NCBI RefSeq assembly: GCF_000302535.1
Contig: NC_018708.1
Location: 2,046,001 to 2,110,000, forward strand
DNA: 64,000 bases
Direction of reading: 5' to 3'
Source of the DNA: Acidovorax sp. KKS102
GTDB taxonomy: Bacteria; Pseudomonadota; Gammaproteobacteria; Burkholderiales; Burkholderiaceae_C
Both the position numbers and the translations under genes were made by a program. Positions within the stretch are counted from its first letter, which is position 1. Every line of letters begins with the position of its first letter. Below the pieces are notes generated by a model. The model did not search any database, was not told the DNA's origin, and saw only the letters and a program-made list of their open reading frames with translations. Below, in pieces: positions 34,822-46,625 of this stretch.

Positions 34822-34847
34822 GTGTCAACGCCAGGCAGGACGGGTCA
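34822..34847 (-). repeat. IS terminal inverted repeat, right
   Basis: On the minus strand starts TGACCCGTCCTG and ends GCGTTGACAC. Confidence 0.9.
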
Positions 34848-34855
34848 AATCCATG

Positions 34856-34878
34856 AAAAAAGCCCGCCAAAGCGGGCT
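34856..34878 (-). terminator. Intrinsic terminator after the DUF1631 gene
   Basis: On the minus strand: AGCCCGC-TTTG-GCGGGCT followed by TTTTTT. A second, incomplete copy of its arm lies on the far side of the IS at 33497-33515. Confidence 0.88.
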
Positions 34879-34980
34879 AAGGCCCTGACAAATTCCCCTG
34901 AATTCTGCAAAGCCTTGGAGTAATGAAAACAGGTTATCACCGTCTGCGGTGTTTGACCACTCCTGTTGTGCAAGCGGCGT

Positions 34981-37359
34981 TCAGTGCCGGCTTTCCACGC
35001 TGTTTTGCATGGCGGTCTGGGCCACGGCGTTCAGGGCGTTGTCCACCACAGTCTGCTCGGCCAGAACCTGCAGGGCGCCTTGTTGCAGCAACCGGTCCAG
35101 CAGCCGCAGGGTCATCGATTGGGTGCGGCCCGAGGCGCTGGTGAACAGGAACAGGTTGCCGTGCGAGCCGATCCAGGAGAGCTGCGTGCGCTCCCACTGG
35201 CCCGCCACCTGCAGGTTGACCCATGTGCCCACGGTGATGGTGGACGCGGGCAGCTGCAGGGGCGCAGCGTTGCTGGGTGTTGCCTCGGGTGCAGAGTCTG
35301 CGCCTTCGCTCTCGGGGGATTGCGAGATATCGATGTAGCCGGACTCCCGCGCCTCGGAGGGTGCCACCCAGGGATCGTCGTCGTCGAGAGGGGCGGGTTG
35401 TGCTGGCTCTGCGGCGGGTGTCTCTGTCGGTGCTGCAGCGGCCGGTGCGGCAGTGGCGGGAGCCGCGACCCTGGGCCCGGGGGTAAAGGCCTGCTGGTGC
35501 AGCTGCATCAGCAACTCGAAGACAGCCTCTGTGCGGTCGGCAGGGTAGTCGATGGATGCCAGGCCCTCGCGCAATTTGGGCAGCAGTTTGGGCAGCAGGC
35601 GGGCGAGCTGGCCGGTGTTGGCGCGCGTCAGCTCGGGTTGCACGCTCCAGATCAGCGCATCCACCAGCTCCTGATAGCGGCCCGGGTCTGTGGTGCCGGG
35701 TTTGGCTGAGAGCCGGGCCTCGGCCATGACCTGGGCCCAGGGGCCCAGCAGAAAGCGGGAGATCGCATCGGGCACCTTGCCCATGCCGGGCAACAACCAC
35801 AGCTCGCGGGATATCTGTGCGGCCAGCAGGTGGCGCTGCTCGGCGTGCTGCAGGGCTTCGATCGCGCGCTGGCGCTCCTGCTTGAGCGCCTGGTCTTTCT
35901 CTGCCCATTTGCCGTGCAGCTGCTGCAGCACCTGCTCAAAGTCGTCGGCACTGTCGATGGTGGCGGTGGCCAGCGGCCCCGCAATGTGCATGAGCGACCG
36001 CATGAAGCTCTGGAAACCCGGTGCTTCGGGGCTGTTGAAGGCCTGGCTGCGGTCGGTGATGTCTTGCAGCAGGCGACGTGCGGCGTGCTCCTTGTGGCTG
36101 AAGAAGCGCGGGTCGGACAGGGCCAGCTGCATCAGCGCCGGCTCCAGCGCGCGGATGAACTGTTGCACCGGCCACAGCAGCCGGGTGTCGCGCGCGATGT
36201 TGTCCACCATCAGCGCCACCACCTCCATGCTCAAGGCCTGGCCCAGGCCCTGCGCCTGCGCCCGCTGCGCGGCAGCAGGGCTGCCGTCTGCATCGTTGCC
36301 GGCTGGCGCGCGTGGCGTACCCAGGCGCTCCATCATCTGGCCGACCTGGTTCATCTCTTGCAGCGCCTCAAACGCCGCGGGCACCGTCATCGCGAAATCC
36401 GTGGCCGGTGGGTCGATCTGCGGCAAACCTTGTGACGGGTGTTCAAACTCCCGGTCAAACCGGGCTGCGAAAGATTCCTGGGGGTTGTCGCCGCTGGCGT
36501 GCATGTCCGCAGGGGCGGGTGCGTCATTGAACTCGCCCAGCAGCAGGCGGCGCAGGCGGTCCAGCGTCAGCAACGGGTCGCCCGCGCTGGTGGACGACAC
36601 GTACAAGTCGTTGTCGGCTGCAAAACCGGGGGACGCCCCGGCGTCGGCCGGCGCCACATAGACCACTTCACCCGTGGCCTGCCGCATGGCATAGCCCACA
36701 GGCTTCACACCACTTTGCTTGAGCTGGTCGATTTGCGCCAGGTACAGGCTGCGCAGCTCGGCGCCCAATGCCTGTGCCATCAGCCCTACCCAGTCGTGGC
36801 GCACCTGGGGTGTGACCTGCATTTGCGACACCACGGACTGCAGAGCCTGCAAGAACACGTCGGGGCGCAGCGGGTTGTGCTCCGGCTGCACCCGGGACAG
36901 CCCCTGGGCCGCGCACACCAACGCGTCCAGGTCCGCCAGCGGACCTTCCACTGCAGCGATCAGTACCTGACGGGCACGTGCGCGCTCCACGCTGTCGTTG
37001 ATCTGCGCCTCGTCCATCAGTTCGAGGTCGTCAAAGTGCACGGTGAACAGGGACCGTGTGGGCTTGTCGTCGCCCTGTGCCGTGTCCTGGTCCAGCGCCT
37101 TGCGCAGTGCGTCGGGATAGCGATCTGCCATCACCGATGCCAGCCGCACCAGTTGCTGCCGTGCCTCCTGCATCGCATGGTGCTCGCCGGGGGTGCGGGC
37201 ACTGTCCAGGCGCGCTTGCAGAGACATGCGCGTGGTCTCGATCACGCGTTCCACCACAGGCCGGGCCTGGGTCAGCGCGATCTGGACGATGCGCTGCTGG
37301 GGGGCAACGAGGCTGCCGGTCGAGGCCGTGGCGGACGGGGTGGTGTGTGTCAAGGCCAT
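34981..37359 (-). CDS. DUF1631-family protein
   Basis: 792 residues. Recognised by the central pattern of the family: QEMNQVGQMMERL, MVDNIARDTRLLWPVQQFIR, LEPALMQLALSDPRFFSHKEHAARRLLQDITDR, and the C-terminal VGTWVNLQVAGQWERTQLSWIG with GRTQSMT (PilZ-like pattern). DUF1631 proteins are large helical cytosolic proteins of unknown role, widespread in betaproteobacteria; the PilZ-like end might bind a nucleotide second messenger, which is inference. It is a single-gene unit between two strong terminators. Confidence 0.88.
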   Translation of the reverse strand: MALTHTTPSATASTGSLVAPQQRIVQIALTQARPVVERVIETTRMSLQARLDSARTPGEHHAMQEARQQLVRLASVMADRYPDALRKALDQDTAQGDDKPTRSLFTVHFDDLELMDEAQINDSVERARARQVLIAAVEGPLADLDALVCAAQGLSRVQPEHNPLRPDVFLQALQSVVSQMQVTPQVRHDWVGLMAQALGAELRSLYLAQIDQLKQSGVKPVGYAMRQATGEVVYVAPADAGASPGFAADNDLYVSSTSAGDPLLTLDRLRRLLLGEFNDAPAPADMHASGDNPQESFAARFDREFEHPSQGLPQIDPPATDFAMTVPAAFEALQEMNQVGQMMERLGTPRAPAGNDADGSPAAAQRAQAQGLGQALSMEVVALMVDNIARDTRLLWPVQQFIRALEPALMQLALSDPRFFSHKEHAARRLLQDITDRSQAFNSPEAPGFQSFMRSLMHIAGPLATATIDSADDFEQVLQQLHGKWAEKDQALKQERQRAIEALQHAEQRHLLAAQISRELWLLPGMGKVPDAISRFLLGPWAQVMAEARLSAKPGTTDPGRYQELVDALIWSVQPELTRANTGQLARLLPKLLPKLREGLASIDYPADRTEAVFELLMQLHQQAFTPGPRVAAPATAAPAAAAPTETPAAEPAQPAPLDDDDPWVAPSEARESGYIDISQSPESEGADSAPEATPSNAAPLQLPASTITVGTWVNLQVAGQWERTQLSWIGSHGNLFLFTSASGRTQSMTLRLLDRLLQQGALQVLAEQTVVDNALNAVAQTAMQNSVESRH

Positions 37360-37410
37360 CTTCAGTGGAACGCGATACCAGTGGCTGCTGCAGTGGATGC
37401 GATGTTACGC

Positions 37411-37441
37411 GTCAAAAAGGGGCCAGAGGCCCCTTTTTGAC
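37411..37441 (-). terminator. Intrinsic terminator after hppA
   Basis: Perfect 14-bp stem GTCAAAAAGGGGCC / GGCCCCTTTTTGAC around AGA. On the minus strand the stem itself supplies the T-run. It separates hppA from the DUF1631 gene. Confidence 0.9.
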
Positions 37442-37456
37442 GATGGTGGGGCGGTT

Positions 37457-39538
<2,082 letters not shown>

Positions 39539-39794
39539 TCAATTCTCCTTGGTGTGTTGCACGGAGGGGGACCAACGCATCGGTGGTTTCCCCGCTGCGT
39601 TGCTTCCTCGTGCTACCCATGCGTTTCGCGCAGGAGCCGATTGGCCAACAGACCCAATTTACAGGCAAACGCCGGTTTGCAAGCGGGCAGAAAGGGGCGT
39701 GCGCCTAAAATCAGGGTTAATCCCGACGCTTCGTTGCGCTGCATCAGTGCCGAAGGCCTCGCGGGTTATCGTCAACAAACCACTATCCAAAGAC

Positions 39795-40331
39795 ATGTCC
39801 CTCAACAACGTCCCCCCAGGCAAGAACGTTCCTGACAGCTTCAACGTCGTCATCGAAATCCCGATGAACGCCGACCCGATCAAGTACGAAGTGGACAAGG
39901 AATCGGGCGCCATTTTTGTGGACCGTTTCATGACCACCGCCATGCACTACCCCACCAACTACGGGTACGTGCCGCAGACGCTGTCGGGCGACGGCGACCC
40001 GGTGGATGTGCTGGTGATCACGCCTTACCCGCTGTTCCCCGGCGTGGTCGTGCCCTGCCGCCCCCTGGGCATCCTGATGATGGAAGACGAGGCTGGTGTG
40101 GATGGCAAGGTGATTGCCGTGCCCACCTCCAAGATCCTGCCCATGTACGACCACTGGAAGACCATCGATGACGTGAACGCCATGCGCCGCAACGCCATCG
40201 CCCACTTCTTCGAGCACTACAAGGACCTGGAAAAGGGCAAGTGGGTCAAGGTGCTGGGCTGGGAAGGCATCGACGCTGCCAAGAAGGAAATCACCGACGG
40301 CATCGACAACTACAAGAAGTCGCAAGCCTGA
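39795..40331 (+). CDS. ppa: Soluble inorganic pyrophosphatase (family I)
   Basis: 178 residues from the ATG at 39795. Family I signature [13 protein letters not shown] plus [29 protein letters not shown] and [16 protein letters not shown]. It hydrolyses cytosolic PPi made by biosynthesis to phosphate, driving those reactions. Head-to-head with hppA, so the cell keeps two PPi sinks, one wasting and one conserving the energy. Followed by a dispersed repeat and a strong terminator. Confidence 0.97.
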   Translation: MSLNNVPPGKNVPDSFNVVIEIPMNADPIKYEVDKESGAIFVDRFMTTAMHYPTNYGYVPQTLSGDGDPVDVLVITPYPLFPGVVVPCRPLGILMMEDEAGVDGKVIAVPTSKILPMYDHWKTIDDVNAMRRNAIAHFFEHYKDLEKGKWVKVLGWEGIDAAKKEITDGIDNYKKSQA

Positions 40332-40350
40332 TAGCCTTTGGGCGATTTCT

Positions 40351-40392
40351 GCCCGTAGCGCTGGTGTGATATGCGCCAGATGCTATCAAAAT
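40351..40392. repeat. Dispersed repeat copy downstream of ppa
   Basis: TAGCGCTGGTGTGATATGCG followed by CCAGATGCTATCAAAA; a shortened copy. Confidence 0.6.
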
Positions 40393-40395
40393 AAA

Positions 40396-40429
40396 AGCAC
40401 GCCATCCCTCTCGGGTGGCGTGTTTTTTT
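40396..40429 (+). terminator. Intrinsic terminator after ppa
   Basis: CACGCCATCC / GGGTGGCGTG with a G-T pair, followed by seven T residues. Confidence 0.9.
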
Positions 40430-40551
40430 GTGGGCGGCACCCTGCCAGGGTAGGGAAAAGCCGCGCCATGTGCGGCTGGGCGCGCTGATAGACTGCATTT
40501 TGTTACATAGCTGCGGCTGTTCCGGTGTTTCGAGGTACTTTGAGGTGATTC

Positions 40552-42396
40552 ATGAAAATTTCTGATCTGCGCATTGGCGTCAAGCTAGCGGCGGGTTTCC
40601 TGGCGGTGGTGTTGCTGACCGCCTTGCTCGGCGCCATTGCGCTGGTGCAAATGTCCCGCATCCACGCCAACGCCGAGGAGATCGCCACCAACCTGCTGCC
40701 CAGCGTCACGCAAACGGGCGAGCTGCGCGTGCTGCTCAACCGCATGCGCCGCGCAGAGGCGGGCATGGTCGGCGCGCGCAGCGCGGCCGAGGTCAAGGCG
40801 TTTGCCGAGCAAGTCGCCGCGCGCCACAAGGACCTCAGCCGCGTCGAGGCGGTCTACGAGCCGCTCATCGACATGCCCAAGGAACGTGAGGTATTCAACG
40901 CCTACAAGACCCGCAAGGCGGCCTATGTGGCCCTGCAGGGCAAGCTGGCAGACATTGCAAAGGGCGTGGACTTCAGCACCGCCGAGACCATGGAGCTGAC
41001 CGCTGACGCCTTGAGCATGCTGTATTCGGGCGAGTCGGAGTCAGCTTTTGTGGCCACTGCCGAGACGCTGGGCGAGCTGCAAAAGATCAATGCGGACGCC
41101 GCCTTGCAAGCCAACGAGGAAGCGAAGACGGTGTTCAATGTGGCGCGCGCCTGGGTGCTGGGCACGCTTGCGCTGTGTGTGGCATTGGCCGCCGTGCTGG
41201 GCGTGGCCATCACCCGCGCCGTGACCCGTCCGGCCCACCATGCGGTGCAGGCTGCCCGCGCCATTGCAGATGGCGACCTGGCGACCGAAGTGCCTTCGGG
41301 CGGCAAGGATGAAATGGGCCAGCTGCTCAACGCACTGGGCGACATGCGCGCCAACCTGGCGCGGGTGGTGTCCGGCGTGCGCAGCAATGCTGAAGGCGTG
41401 GCCTCAGCCAGCGCGCAGATAGCCTCCGGCAACAACGACCTGAGCGCGCGCACAGAGCAGCAGGCCAGCGCGCTGGAAGAAACAGCAGCCTCCATGGAAG
41501 AACTGGGCTCCACCGTGCGCCAGAACGCCGACAACGCACGCGCCGCCAACCAACTGGCCGTCAGCGCCAGCACCGTGGCCGTGCAAGGCGGAGACGTGGT
41601 GGCCGAAGTCGTCGAGACCATGAAAGGCATCAACGCCAGCAGCAACAAGATTGCAGACATCATCAGCGTCATCGACGGCATCGCCTTCCAGACCAACATC
41701 CTGGCGCTCAATGCAGCCGTCGAAGCCGCCCGCGCCGGCGAACAAGGCCGGGGCTTTGCCGTGGTGGCCGGAGAAGTACGCAACCTCGCAGGACGCAGCG
41801 CAGAAGCCGCCAAAGAAATCAAAGCCCTCATCACCGCCAGCGTGGAACGCGTGGAACAAGGCACCGCCTTGGTGGACAAAGCCGGAGCCACCATGACCGA
41901 AGTCGTCAGCGCCATCCGCCGCGTGACCGACATCATGGGAGAGATCAGCGCCGCCAGCAGCGAACAAAGCGCAGGAGTCGGCCAGGTGGGAGAAGCCGTC
42001 ACCCAGATGGACCAGGCCACCCAGCAAAACGCCGCCCTGGTGGAAGAAATGGCCGCAGCTGCCAGCGCACTGAACGCCCAGGCCGGCGAACTGGTCAACG
42101 CCGTGGCCGTGTTCAAGCTCGACGCCAACAGCACATCAAGCCACAGCCCGGCGCGCACCAGCGCAGCCCCTGCTCGCGCCCCCATGGCAGCGCCCAGCTA
42201 CAAAGCCCCGGCCCGCAGCAGCCTGGGCAGCAGCGCCAAGAGCAGCAGCAAACCCGCCGCCAGCCTGGCAGCGCCCAAGACTGGCAACGCAGCACCAGCG
42301 GCCCCAGCAGCCAGCGCCGCAGCCCCCAAACCGGCAGCGCCCAGCCCGGCACCGGCCAAGGCCGGGGGCAACGACGACGACTGGGAGAGCTTCTGA
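40552..42396 (+). CDS. Methyl-accepting chemotaxis protein (first of four)
   Basis: 614 residues, behind GAGGTGATTC. Membrane helices at about 12-34 and 198-220 enclose a helical ligand domain; then HAMP ([20 protein letters not shown]) and the signalling hairpin tip [37 protein letters not shown]. It ends in DDDWESF, a CheR/CheB-tether-like tail after an Ala/Pro/Ser linker. From codon 281 to past the stop the DNA matches the receptor at 44254 without visible difference. The ligand is unknown. Confidence 0.95.
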   Translation: MKISDLRIGVKLAAGFLAVVLLTALLGAIALVQMSRIHANAEEIATNLLPSVTQTGELRVLLNRMRRAEAGMVGARSAAEVKAFAEQVAARHKDLSRVEAVYEPLIDMPKEREVFNAYKTRKAAYVALQGKLADIAKGVDFSTAETMELTADALSMLYSGESESAFVATAETLGELQKINADAALQANEEAKTVFNVARAWVLGTLALCVALAAVLGVAITRAVTRPAHHAVQAARAIADGDLATEVPSGGKDEMGQLLNALGDMRANLARVVSGVRSNAEGVASASAQIASGNNDLSARTEQQASALEETAASMEELGSTVRQNADNARAANQLAVSASTVAVQGGDVVAEVVETMKGINASSNKIADIISVIDGIAFQTNILALNAAVEAARAGEQGRGFAVVAGEVRNLAGRSAEAAKEIKALITASVERVEQGTALVDKAGATMTEVVSAIRRVTDIMGEISAASSEQSAGVGQVGEAVTQMDQATQQNAALVEEMAAAASALNAQAGELVNAVAVFKLDANSTSSHSPARTSAAPARAPMAAPSYKAPARSSLGSSAKSSSKPAASLAAPKTGNAAPAAPAASAAAPKPAAPSPAPAKAGGNDDDWESF

Positions 42397-42524
42397 CGAG
42401 GGCCAGACAGGCCCCTGGATGCAGAGTTCAGGTCAAAACGGCTGCAAGCGCAGGTGGAACATGCGCTGATAGCAATCAAAAAAGAAGCAAAAAGCACGCA
42501 GGGGGCATACCTTCTGCGTGCTTT
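41392..42524 (+). repeat. Duplicated 1133-bp segment, copy 1
   Basis: Matches 45058-46190 at a constant offset of 3666 bp; I could find no difference by reading. It covers the signalling domain, linker, DWESF tail, 3' flank and terminator hairpin of the chemoreceptor. Confidence 0.9.
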
Positions 42525-42527
42525 TTT
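42491..42527 (+). terminator. Terminator after the first chemoreceptor
   Basis: AAAGCACGCAG / CTGCGTGCTTT with a 12-base loop, followed by TTTTTT. Inside the duplicated segment. Confidence 0.88.
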
Positions 42528-42588
42528 ACGTGGCACTTGGGAATGCGCCGCCCCTTCAGGTCCGGCAGGGGGCCGGTCCGTAGCCCCG

Positions 42589-43398
42589 TCAGCGGTGCGG
42601 GTTGGGATACACCAGATGCAGCCCTGGCAACTGCGGACGCTGGAAGGGTTGCCACACCACGCCCGGGCCGTGCGGCTGGCCCAGGCGGTCTGCCACAGCC
42701 CACCAGGCGCTTGGGTTCAGGCCGATGCCAAAGTGGCTGGCCACCACTTCGATGTTCTCGGTGTGCGGGTTGTGGTCGGCGGGCGCCTGGATGCTGCCGC
42801 GCCAGGCCACCACGCCGTCGGTGCGTGAGTAGATGCTGGTGGTGGGCACTGGGGGCGCCTCGGGCAGGTTGTAGTTCTCGGTTTCGCGCTCGATGCTGCG
42901 GCCGCTGGCGAACTGGTAGATGCGCCATGCGTTGGTAGAGGTGTGGGGCCCGGCAAAGGGCGTGCCCAGGGTCACCACGCAGCGCACCAGGTCGGGCATT
43001 TCCTTGGCTAGCTCGCGGGCGTAGATGCCGCCCAGGCTCCAGCCCACCAGGCTGACCTTGTTGCCGCTGGCATCCGCCGCTTGCTGCAACTGGGCCTTGG
43101 CGTTCTCCAGCACGCCTTCGCGGGGCCCCAGGTTCAGGCCCTGGCCCCAGCCCAGCGTGTTGTAGTTGCGCGATTCGAGGTAGCGGCGCAGGGGCAGGGT
43201 GGTGGTGTCACCCGCCGTGAGGCCCGGGAACACGATGACCGTGTGCCCATCCCCCAGCGGGGCGCGCTGCAGCACAGGCCAGGCAGGCAGCACGGCGCCA
43301 AACTCCCACGGAGCGCGCAGCTCCAGGGCCAGCAGCGGCAGGCTCGGCGGTGGCATGTGGTCGGGGGCGGCGGATTTGCGGTCGGAGAAGAGGGGCAT
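42589..43398 (-). CDS. Alpha/beta hydrolase
   Basis: 269 residues from the ATG at 43398 (MPLFSDRKSAAPDHMP). The nucleophile elbow is VSLVGWSLGGIYARELA, and the likely acid and base follow in SRTDGVVAWRG and VVASHFGIGLNPSAW. It resembles triacylglycerol-lipase/PHB-depolymerase-like hydrolases; no secretion signal is evident. It is encoded opposite to the surrounding chemotaxis genes and is not obviously linked to them. Substrate unknown. Confidence 0.88.
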   Translation of the reverse strand: MPLFSDRKSAAPDHMPPPSLPLLALELRAPWEFGAVLPAWPVLQRAPLGDGHTVIVFPGLTAGDTTTLPLRRYLESRNYNTLGWGQGLNLGPREGVLENAKAQLQQAADASGNKVSLVGWSLGGIYARELAKEMPDLVRCVVTLGTPFAGPHTSTNAWRIYQFASGRSIERETENYNLPEAPPVPTTSIYSRTDGVVAWRGSIQAPADHNPHTENIEVVASHFGIGLNPSAWWAVADRLGQPHGPGVVWQPFQRPQLPGLHLVYPNPHR

Positions 43399-43664
43399 CG
43401 ATTCGTCGTTCCAAAACGGCGCGTGCCAGGCAAGGCACACGGTTGGTGCGACGGTAGCAGTTTTTGCGCACCAGGGCGGGGCGCGAAATGGAGCAAGCTC
43501 TCCAATTGCACCGTCGTTAGCGGCCTCAGTCCCCTTGCATTGGCGTGGGGGATTGTCAAAAAATGTCACGAAATGAAACCTATGACTGCTATGCTTTGAA
43601 TGGCTTTTGCGCATTTCGCGTTCTGGCGCCCCTCGCAGCCCCCTCCGCCTGAAAGCCCCGTGCC

Positions 43665-44198
43665 ATGACCGCTTTTGTCGACTCTGCCGTCCCTGCCAAC
43701 GCCCACTCTGCAACGTTGGGGCCCGCGTCCAGCGCGGCGGCCGCCGTGCGTGAATTCCTGACCTTTCGCCTGGGCGCGGAAGAATATGGCATCGACATCC
43801 TGCGGGTGCAGGAAATCCGCTCGTACGAACGGCCCACGCGCTTGGCGCATTCGCCTGACTTCATCAAGGGAGTGATCGACCTGCGCGGCCGCATCGTCCC
43901 CATCCTGGACCTGCGCGTGAAGCTGCAGTGCCCCGAAGCCAGCTACAACGACTTCACCGTCGTCATCATTCTGGACATCGGCTCCACCGTGGTGGGGGCA
44001 GTGGTGGACGCGGTGGCCGATGTGGTCTCGCTCACCCCCGACCTCATCAAACCCACGCCCCAGTTCGAGCGGCAGGGCCATGTGGACCCCGCCTTTGTTA
44101 CCGGCATTGCCAGCCTGGGCGAACGCATGCTGATCGTGATGGACATTGAGGCCCTGCTGAGCAGTGACGAAATAGGACTGGTGACAAAGGCTGCATAG
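43665..44198 (+). CDS. cheW: Chemotaxis coupling protein CheW
   Basis: 177 residues. Two SH3-like subdomains: [23 protein letters not shown], then [19 protein letters not shown] and [22 protein letters not shown] with [14 protein letters not shown]. CheW couples receptors to the CheA kinase under the membrane. An N-terminal extension of about 28 residues is Ala-rich. It lies 55 bp upstream of the second chemoreceptor and is probably co-transcribed with it. No cheA is in the window. Confidence 0.95.
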   Translation: MTAFVDSAVPANAHSATLGPASSAAAAVREFLTFRLGAEEYGIDILRVQEIRSYERPTRLAHSPDFIKGVIDLRGRIVPILDLRVKLQCPEASYNDFTVVIILDIGSTVVGAVVDAVADVVSLTPDLIKPTPQFERQGHVDPAFVTGIASLGERMLIVMDIEALLSSDEIGLVTKAA

Positions 44199-44253
44199 AG
44201 CTAAGGTAGCCACAGGCAGAACACGCACAACGATCAACCCGAGGAGAAGAAGG

Positions 44254-46062
44254 ATGAATCAGTTCAAGATTTCCACCCGGCTCGCGATAGCTTTTGGCGT
44301 CATGGTCCTCTTGCTGGTTGCTTTAGGGGCTGTGAGTTTGGTGCGATCTGCCAGCCAGCGTGCCGAACTGACCGACGTGGTGGGTGTGCGCATACCCATC
44401 ACCAAGGCGCTGGGTACGTTGGCGGACGGTGTGAACGTGCAGGCGACCCAATTTCGCAATTTGGTGATTTTTTCGAACGCGGCAATTCTGAAGGCCTCCC
44501 AAGACCAGATCGGTGAAGCCAGATCGCGGGTGATTGAGGCCTACAAAGATCTGGACCGCCTGATCATCTCCGACAAGGGCAAAGAGGCCATGGCGCGCAT
44601 GCAAGAGCGTCGGACGGAGTTTCTGAAGGTGGGTGACCAATACCTTGCACTGATCAACCAAGGGCAAAAAGACGAAGCCATCAAACTGCTGGAAGAACAG
44701 CTCCGCCCTGTACAACTTGCCTACCAGGCCAGTATCAAGGAACAGGTGGAACTGCAGGCACAGTTCACCGTCGCAGCAGGGCAGCGTGCAGAGTCGCAAG
44801 CAGGCGCCCTGCAGCGCGATGTGCTGATTGCGGCCGCACTCGCTATCGGCATCGCGATCTTTCTGGCCATCACCATCATCCGCTCCATCACCCGCCCCCT
44901 GGCGCAGGCGGTGGAGGCGGCCGACCGCGTGGCCGGTGGCGACCTGAGCGGCCAGATCGTCGTGCAGTCCAAGGACGAAACCGGCCACCTGCTCAGCGCC
45001 CTGCAACGCATGCAGCAAAGCCTGGTCAACACCGTCAGCACGGTGCGCCAGAATGCCGAAGGCGTGGCCTCAGCCAGCGCGCAGATAGCCTCCGGCAACA
45101 ACGACCTGAGCGCGCGCACAGAGCAGCAGGCCAGCGCGCTGGAAGAAACAGCAGCCTCCATGGAAGAACTGGGCTCCACCGTGCGCCAGAACGCCGACAA
45201 CGCACGCGCCGCCAACCAACTGGCCGTCAGCGCCAGCACCGTGGCCGTGCAAGGCGGAGACGTGGTGGCCGAAGTCGTCGAGACCATGAAAGGCATCAAC
45301 GCCAGCAGCAACAAGATTGCAGACATCATCAGCGTCATCGACGGCATCGCCTTCCAGACCAACATCCTGGCGCTCAATGCAGCCGTCGAAGCCGCCCGCG
45401 CCGGCGAACAAGGCCGGGGCTTTGCCGTGGTGGCCGGAGAAGTACGCAACCTCGCAGGACGCAGCGCAGAAGCCGCCAAAGAAATCAAAGCCCTCATCAC
45501 CGCCAGCGTGGAACGCGTGGAACAAGGCACCGCCTTGGTGGACAAAGCCGGAGCCACCATGACCGAAGTCGTCAGCGCCATCCGCCGCGTGACCGACATC
45601 ATGGGAGAGATCAGCGCCGCCAGCAGCGAACAAAGCGCAGGAGTCGGCCAGGTGGGAGAAGCCGTCACCCAGATGGACCAGGCCACCCAGCAAAACGCCG
45701 CCCTGGTGGAAGAAATGGCCGCAGCTGCCAGCGCACTGAACGCCCAGGCCGGCGAACTGGTCAACGCCGTGGCCGTGTTCAAGCTCGACGCCAACAGCAC
45801 ATCAAGCCACAGCCCGGCGCGCACCAGCGCAGCCCCTGCTCGCGCCCCCATGGCAGCGCCCAGCTACAAAGCCCCGGCCCGCAGCAGCCTGGGCAGCAGC
45901 GCCAAGAGCAGCAGCAAACCCGCCGCCAGCCTGGCAGCGCCCAAGACTGGCAACGCAGCACCAGCGGCCCCAGCAGCCAGCGCCGCAGCCCCCAAACCGG
46001 CAGCGCCCAGCCCGGCACCGGCCAAGGCCGGGGGCAACGACGACGACTGGGAGAGCTTCTGA
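44254..46062 (+). CDS. Methyl-accepting chemotaxis protein (second of four)
   Basis: 602 residues. The N-terminus [20 protein letters not shown] and the ligand domain (four-helix-bundle type, residues about 30-190) are unlike receptor 1, but from codon 269 onward sequence and DNA are the same as receptor 1, including the DWESF tail and 3' flank. HAMP region near [21 protein letters not shown] strong ribosome-binding site (GAGGAGAAGAAGG) precedes the ATG. Different sensing half with the same signalling half: a natural chimera made by copying. Confidence 0.95.
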   Translation: MNQFKISTRLAIAFGVMVLLLVALGAVSLVRSASQRAELTDVVGVRIPITKALGTLADGVNVQATQFRNLVIFSNAAILKASQDQIGEARSRVIEAYKDLDRLIISDKGKEAMARMQERRTEFLKVGDQYLALINQGQKDEAIKLLEEQLRPVQLAYQASIKEQVELQAQFTVAAGQRAESQAGALQRDVLIAAALAIGIAIFLAITIIRSITRPLAQAVEAADRVAGGDLSGQIVVQSKDETGHLLSALQRMQQSLVNTVSTVRQNAEGVASASAQIASGNNDLSARTEQQASALEETAASMEELGSTVRQNADNARAANQLAVSASTVAVQGGDVVAEVVETMKGINASSNKIADIISVIDGIAFQTNILALNAAVEAARAGEQGRGFAVVAGEVRNLAGRSAEAAKEIKALITASVERVEQGTALVDKAGATMTEVVSAIRRVTDIMGEISAASSEQSAGVGQVGEAVTQMDQATQQNAALVEEMAAAASALNAQAGELVNAVAVFKLDANSTSSHSPARTSAAPARAPMAAPSYKAPARSSLGSSAKSSSKPAASLAAPKTGNAAPAAPAASAAAPKPAAPSPAPAKAGGNDDDWESF

Positions 46063-46127
46063 CGAGGGCCAGACAGGCCCCTGGATGCAGAGTTCAGGTC
46101 AAAACGGCTGCAAGCGCAGGTGGAACA

Positions 46128-46153
46128 TGCGCTGATAGCAATCAAAAAAGAAG
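46128..46153. repeat. Short dispersed-repeat remnant (also at 42462-42487)
   Basis: ATGCGCTGATAGCAATCAAA, sharing the ATGCGC and GATAGC words with the full copies. Confidence 0.4.
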
Positions 46154-46156
46154 CAA

Positions 46157-46190
46157 AAAGCACGCAGGGGGCATACCTTCTGCGTGCTTT
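46157..46190 (+). terminator. Terminator after the second chemoreceptor, T-run broken
   Basis: Same hairpin as at 42491, but the T-tract reads TTTGTTAC; termination is probably weaker than in copy 1. Confidence 0.65.
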
Positions 46191-46625
46191 GTTACTTGAT
46201 GGATGTGCGAGTGGCATCAGCGGCTGGTGAAGTTGGCTGGTTGCCAACCGGGGCCGTCGTCCCAGCCCCAACGATGCGACTCGTACGCAAACGTAACGGA
46301 AAGCGCTATGCTGGGCCTGACCGCCACGGCGCGCGGTCTTTGCATGGGTGGGCATTTCTTTTTGCGCCGTTCTCCCCAGGAGTTCCGCAATGGACCGTGG
46401 TTTCAGCGCTGTGCGCACACGCTTGCGCACGCACCAGCCCCCGGCCGCTGACGCGGCCCGCCGGGCTTGGGTGCAAGGGGTTGCAATGCCCACTCTGGCA
46501 CCACCAAGGCCGCCGCCCCGGGCCGCTCTGGCTGCTGTTGCCACTTGCTCTGTGCTCTTTTCCCACCGCTGGCGCGCAGCCAGCGGGGCTCAGCCGTGTG
46601 CATAGTTTCCCTCAGGAGTGTTGTC
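46191..46625. other. Intergenic stretch before the third chemoreceptor
   Basis: 435 bp. It holds one 71-codon frame with a good ribosome-binding site (46390-46605) and otherwise nothing I recognise. Confidence 0.5.
46390..46605 (+). CDS. Possible small protein, unsupported by homology
   Basis: 71 residues from an ATG preceded by CCAGGAGTTCCGCA. Composition is Ala/Pro/Arg-rich with a short hydrophobic stretch ([14 protein letters not shown]). No family recognised. It ends 20 bp before the third chemoreceptor. It may equally be leader sequence of that gene. Confidence 0.2.
   Translation: MDRGFSAVRTRLRTHQPPAADAARRAWVQGVAMPTLAPPRPPPRAALAAVATCSVLFSHRWRAASGAQPCA

Larger units (their letters stand above)
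33519..34847 (-). mobile_element. IS3-family insertion sequence, 1329 bp
   Basis: Bounded by 26-bp inverted ends at 33519-33544 and 34822-34847 that match at 22 of 26 positions, both beginning TGACCCGTCCTG when read inward. It carries orfA and orfB on the minus strand with an A6G slippery heptamer in their overlap, the standard IS3-family layout. No clear 3-4 bp target duplication is visible (AAA on the left, AAT on the right). orfA contains an in-frame TAG, so this copy may be unable to move by itself. Confidence 0.93.
45058..46190 (+). repeat. Duplicated 1133-bp segment, copy 2
   Basis: Same sequence as 41392-42524. It stops matching at 46191, where a G breaks the terminator T-run. Confidence 0.9.
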
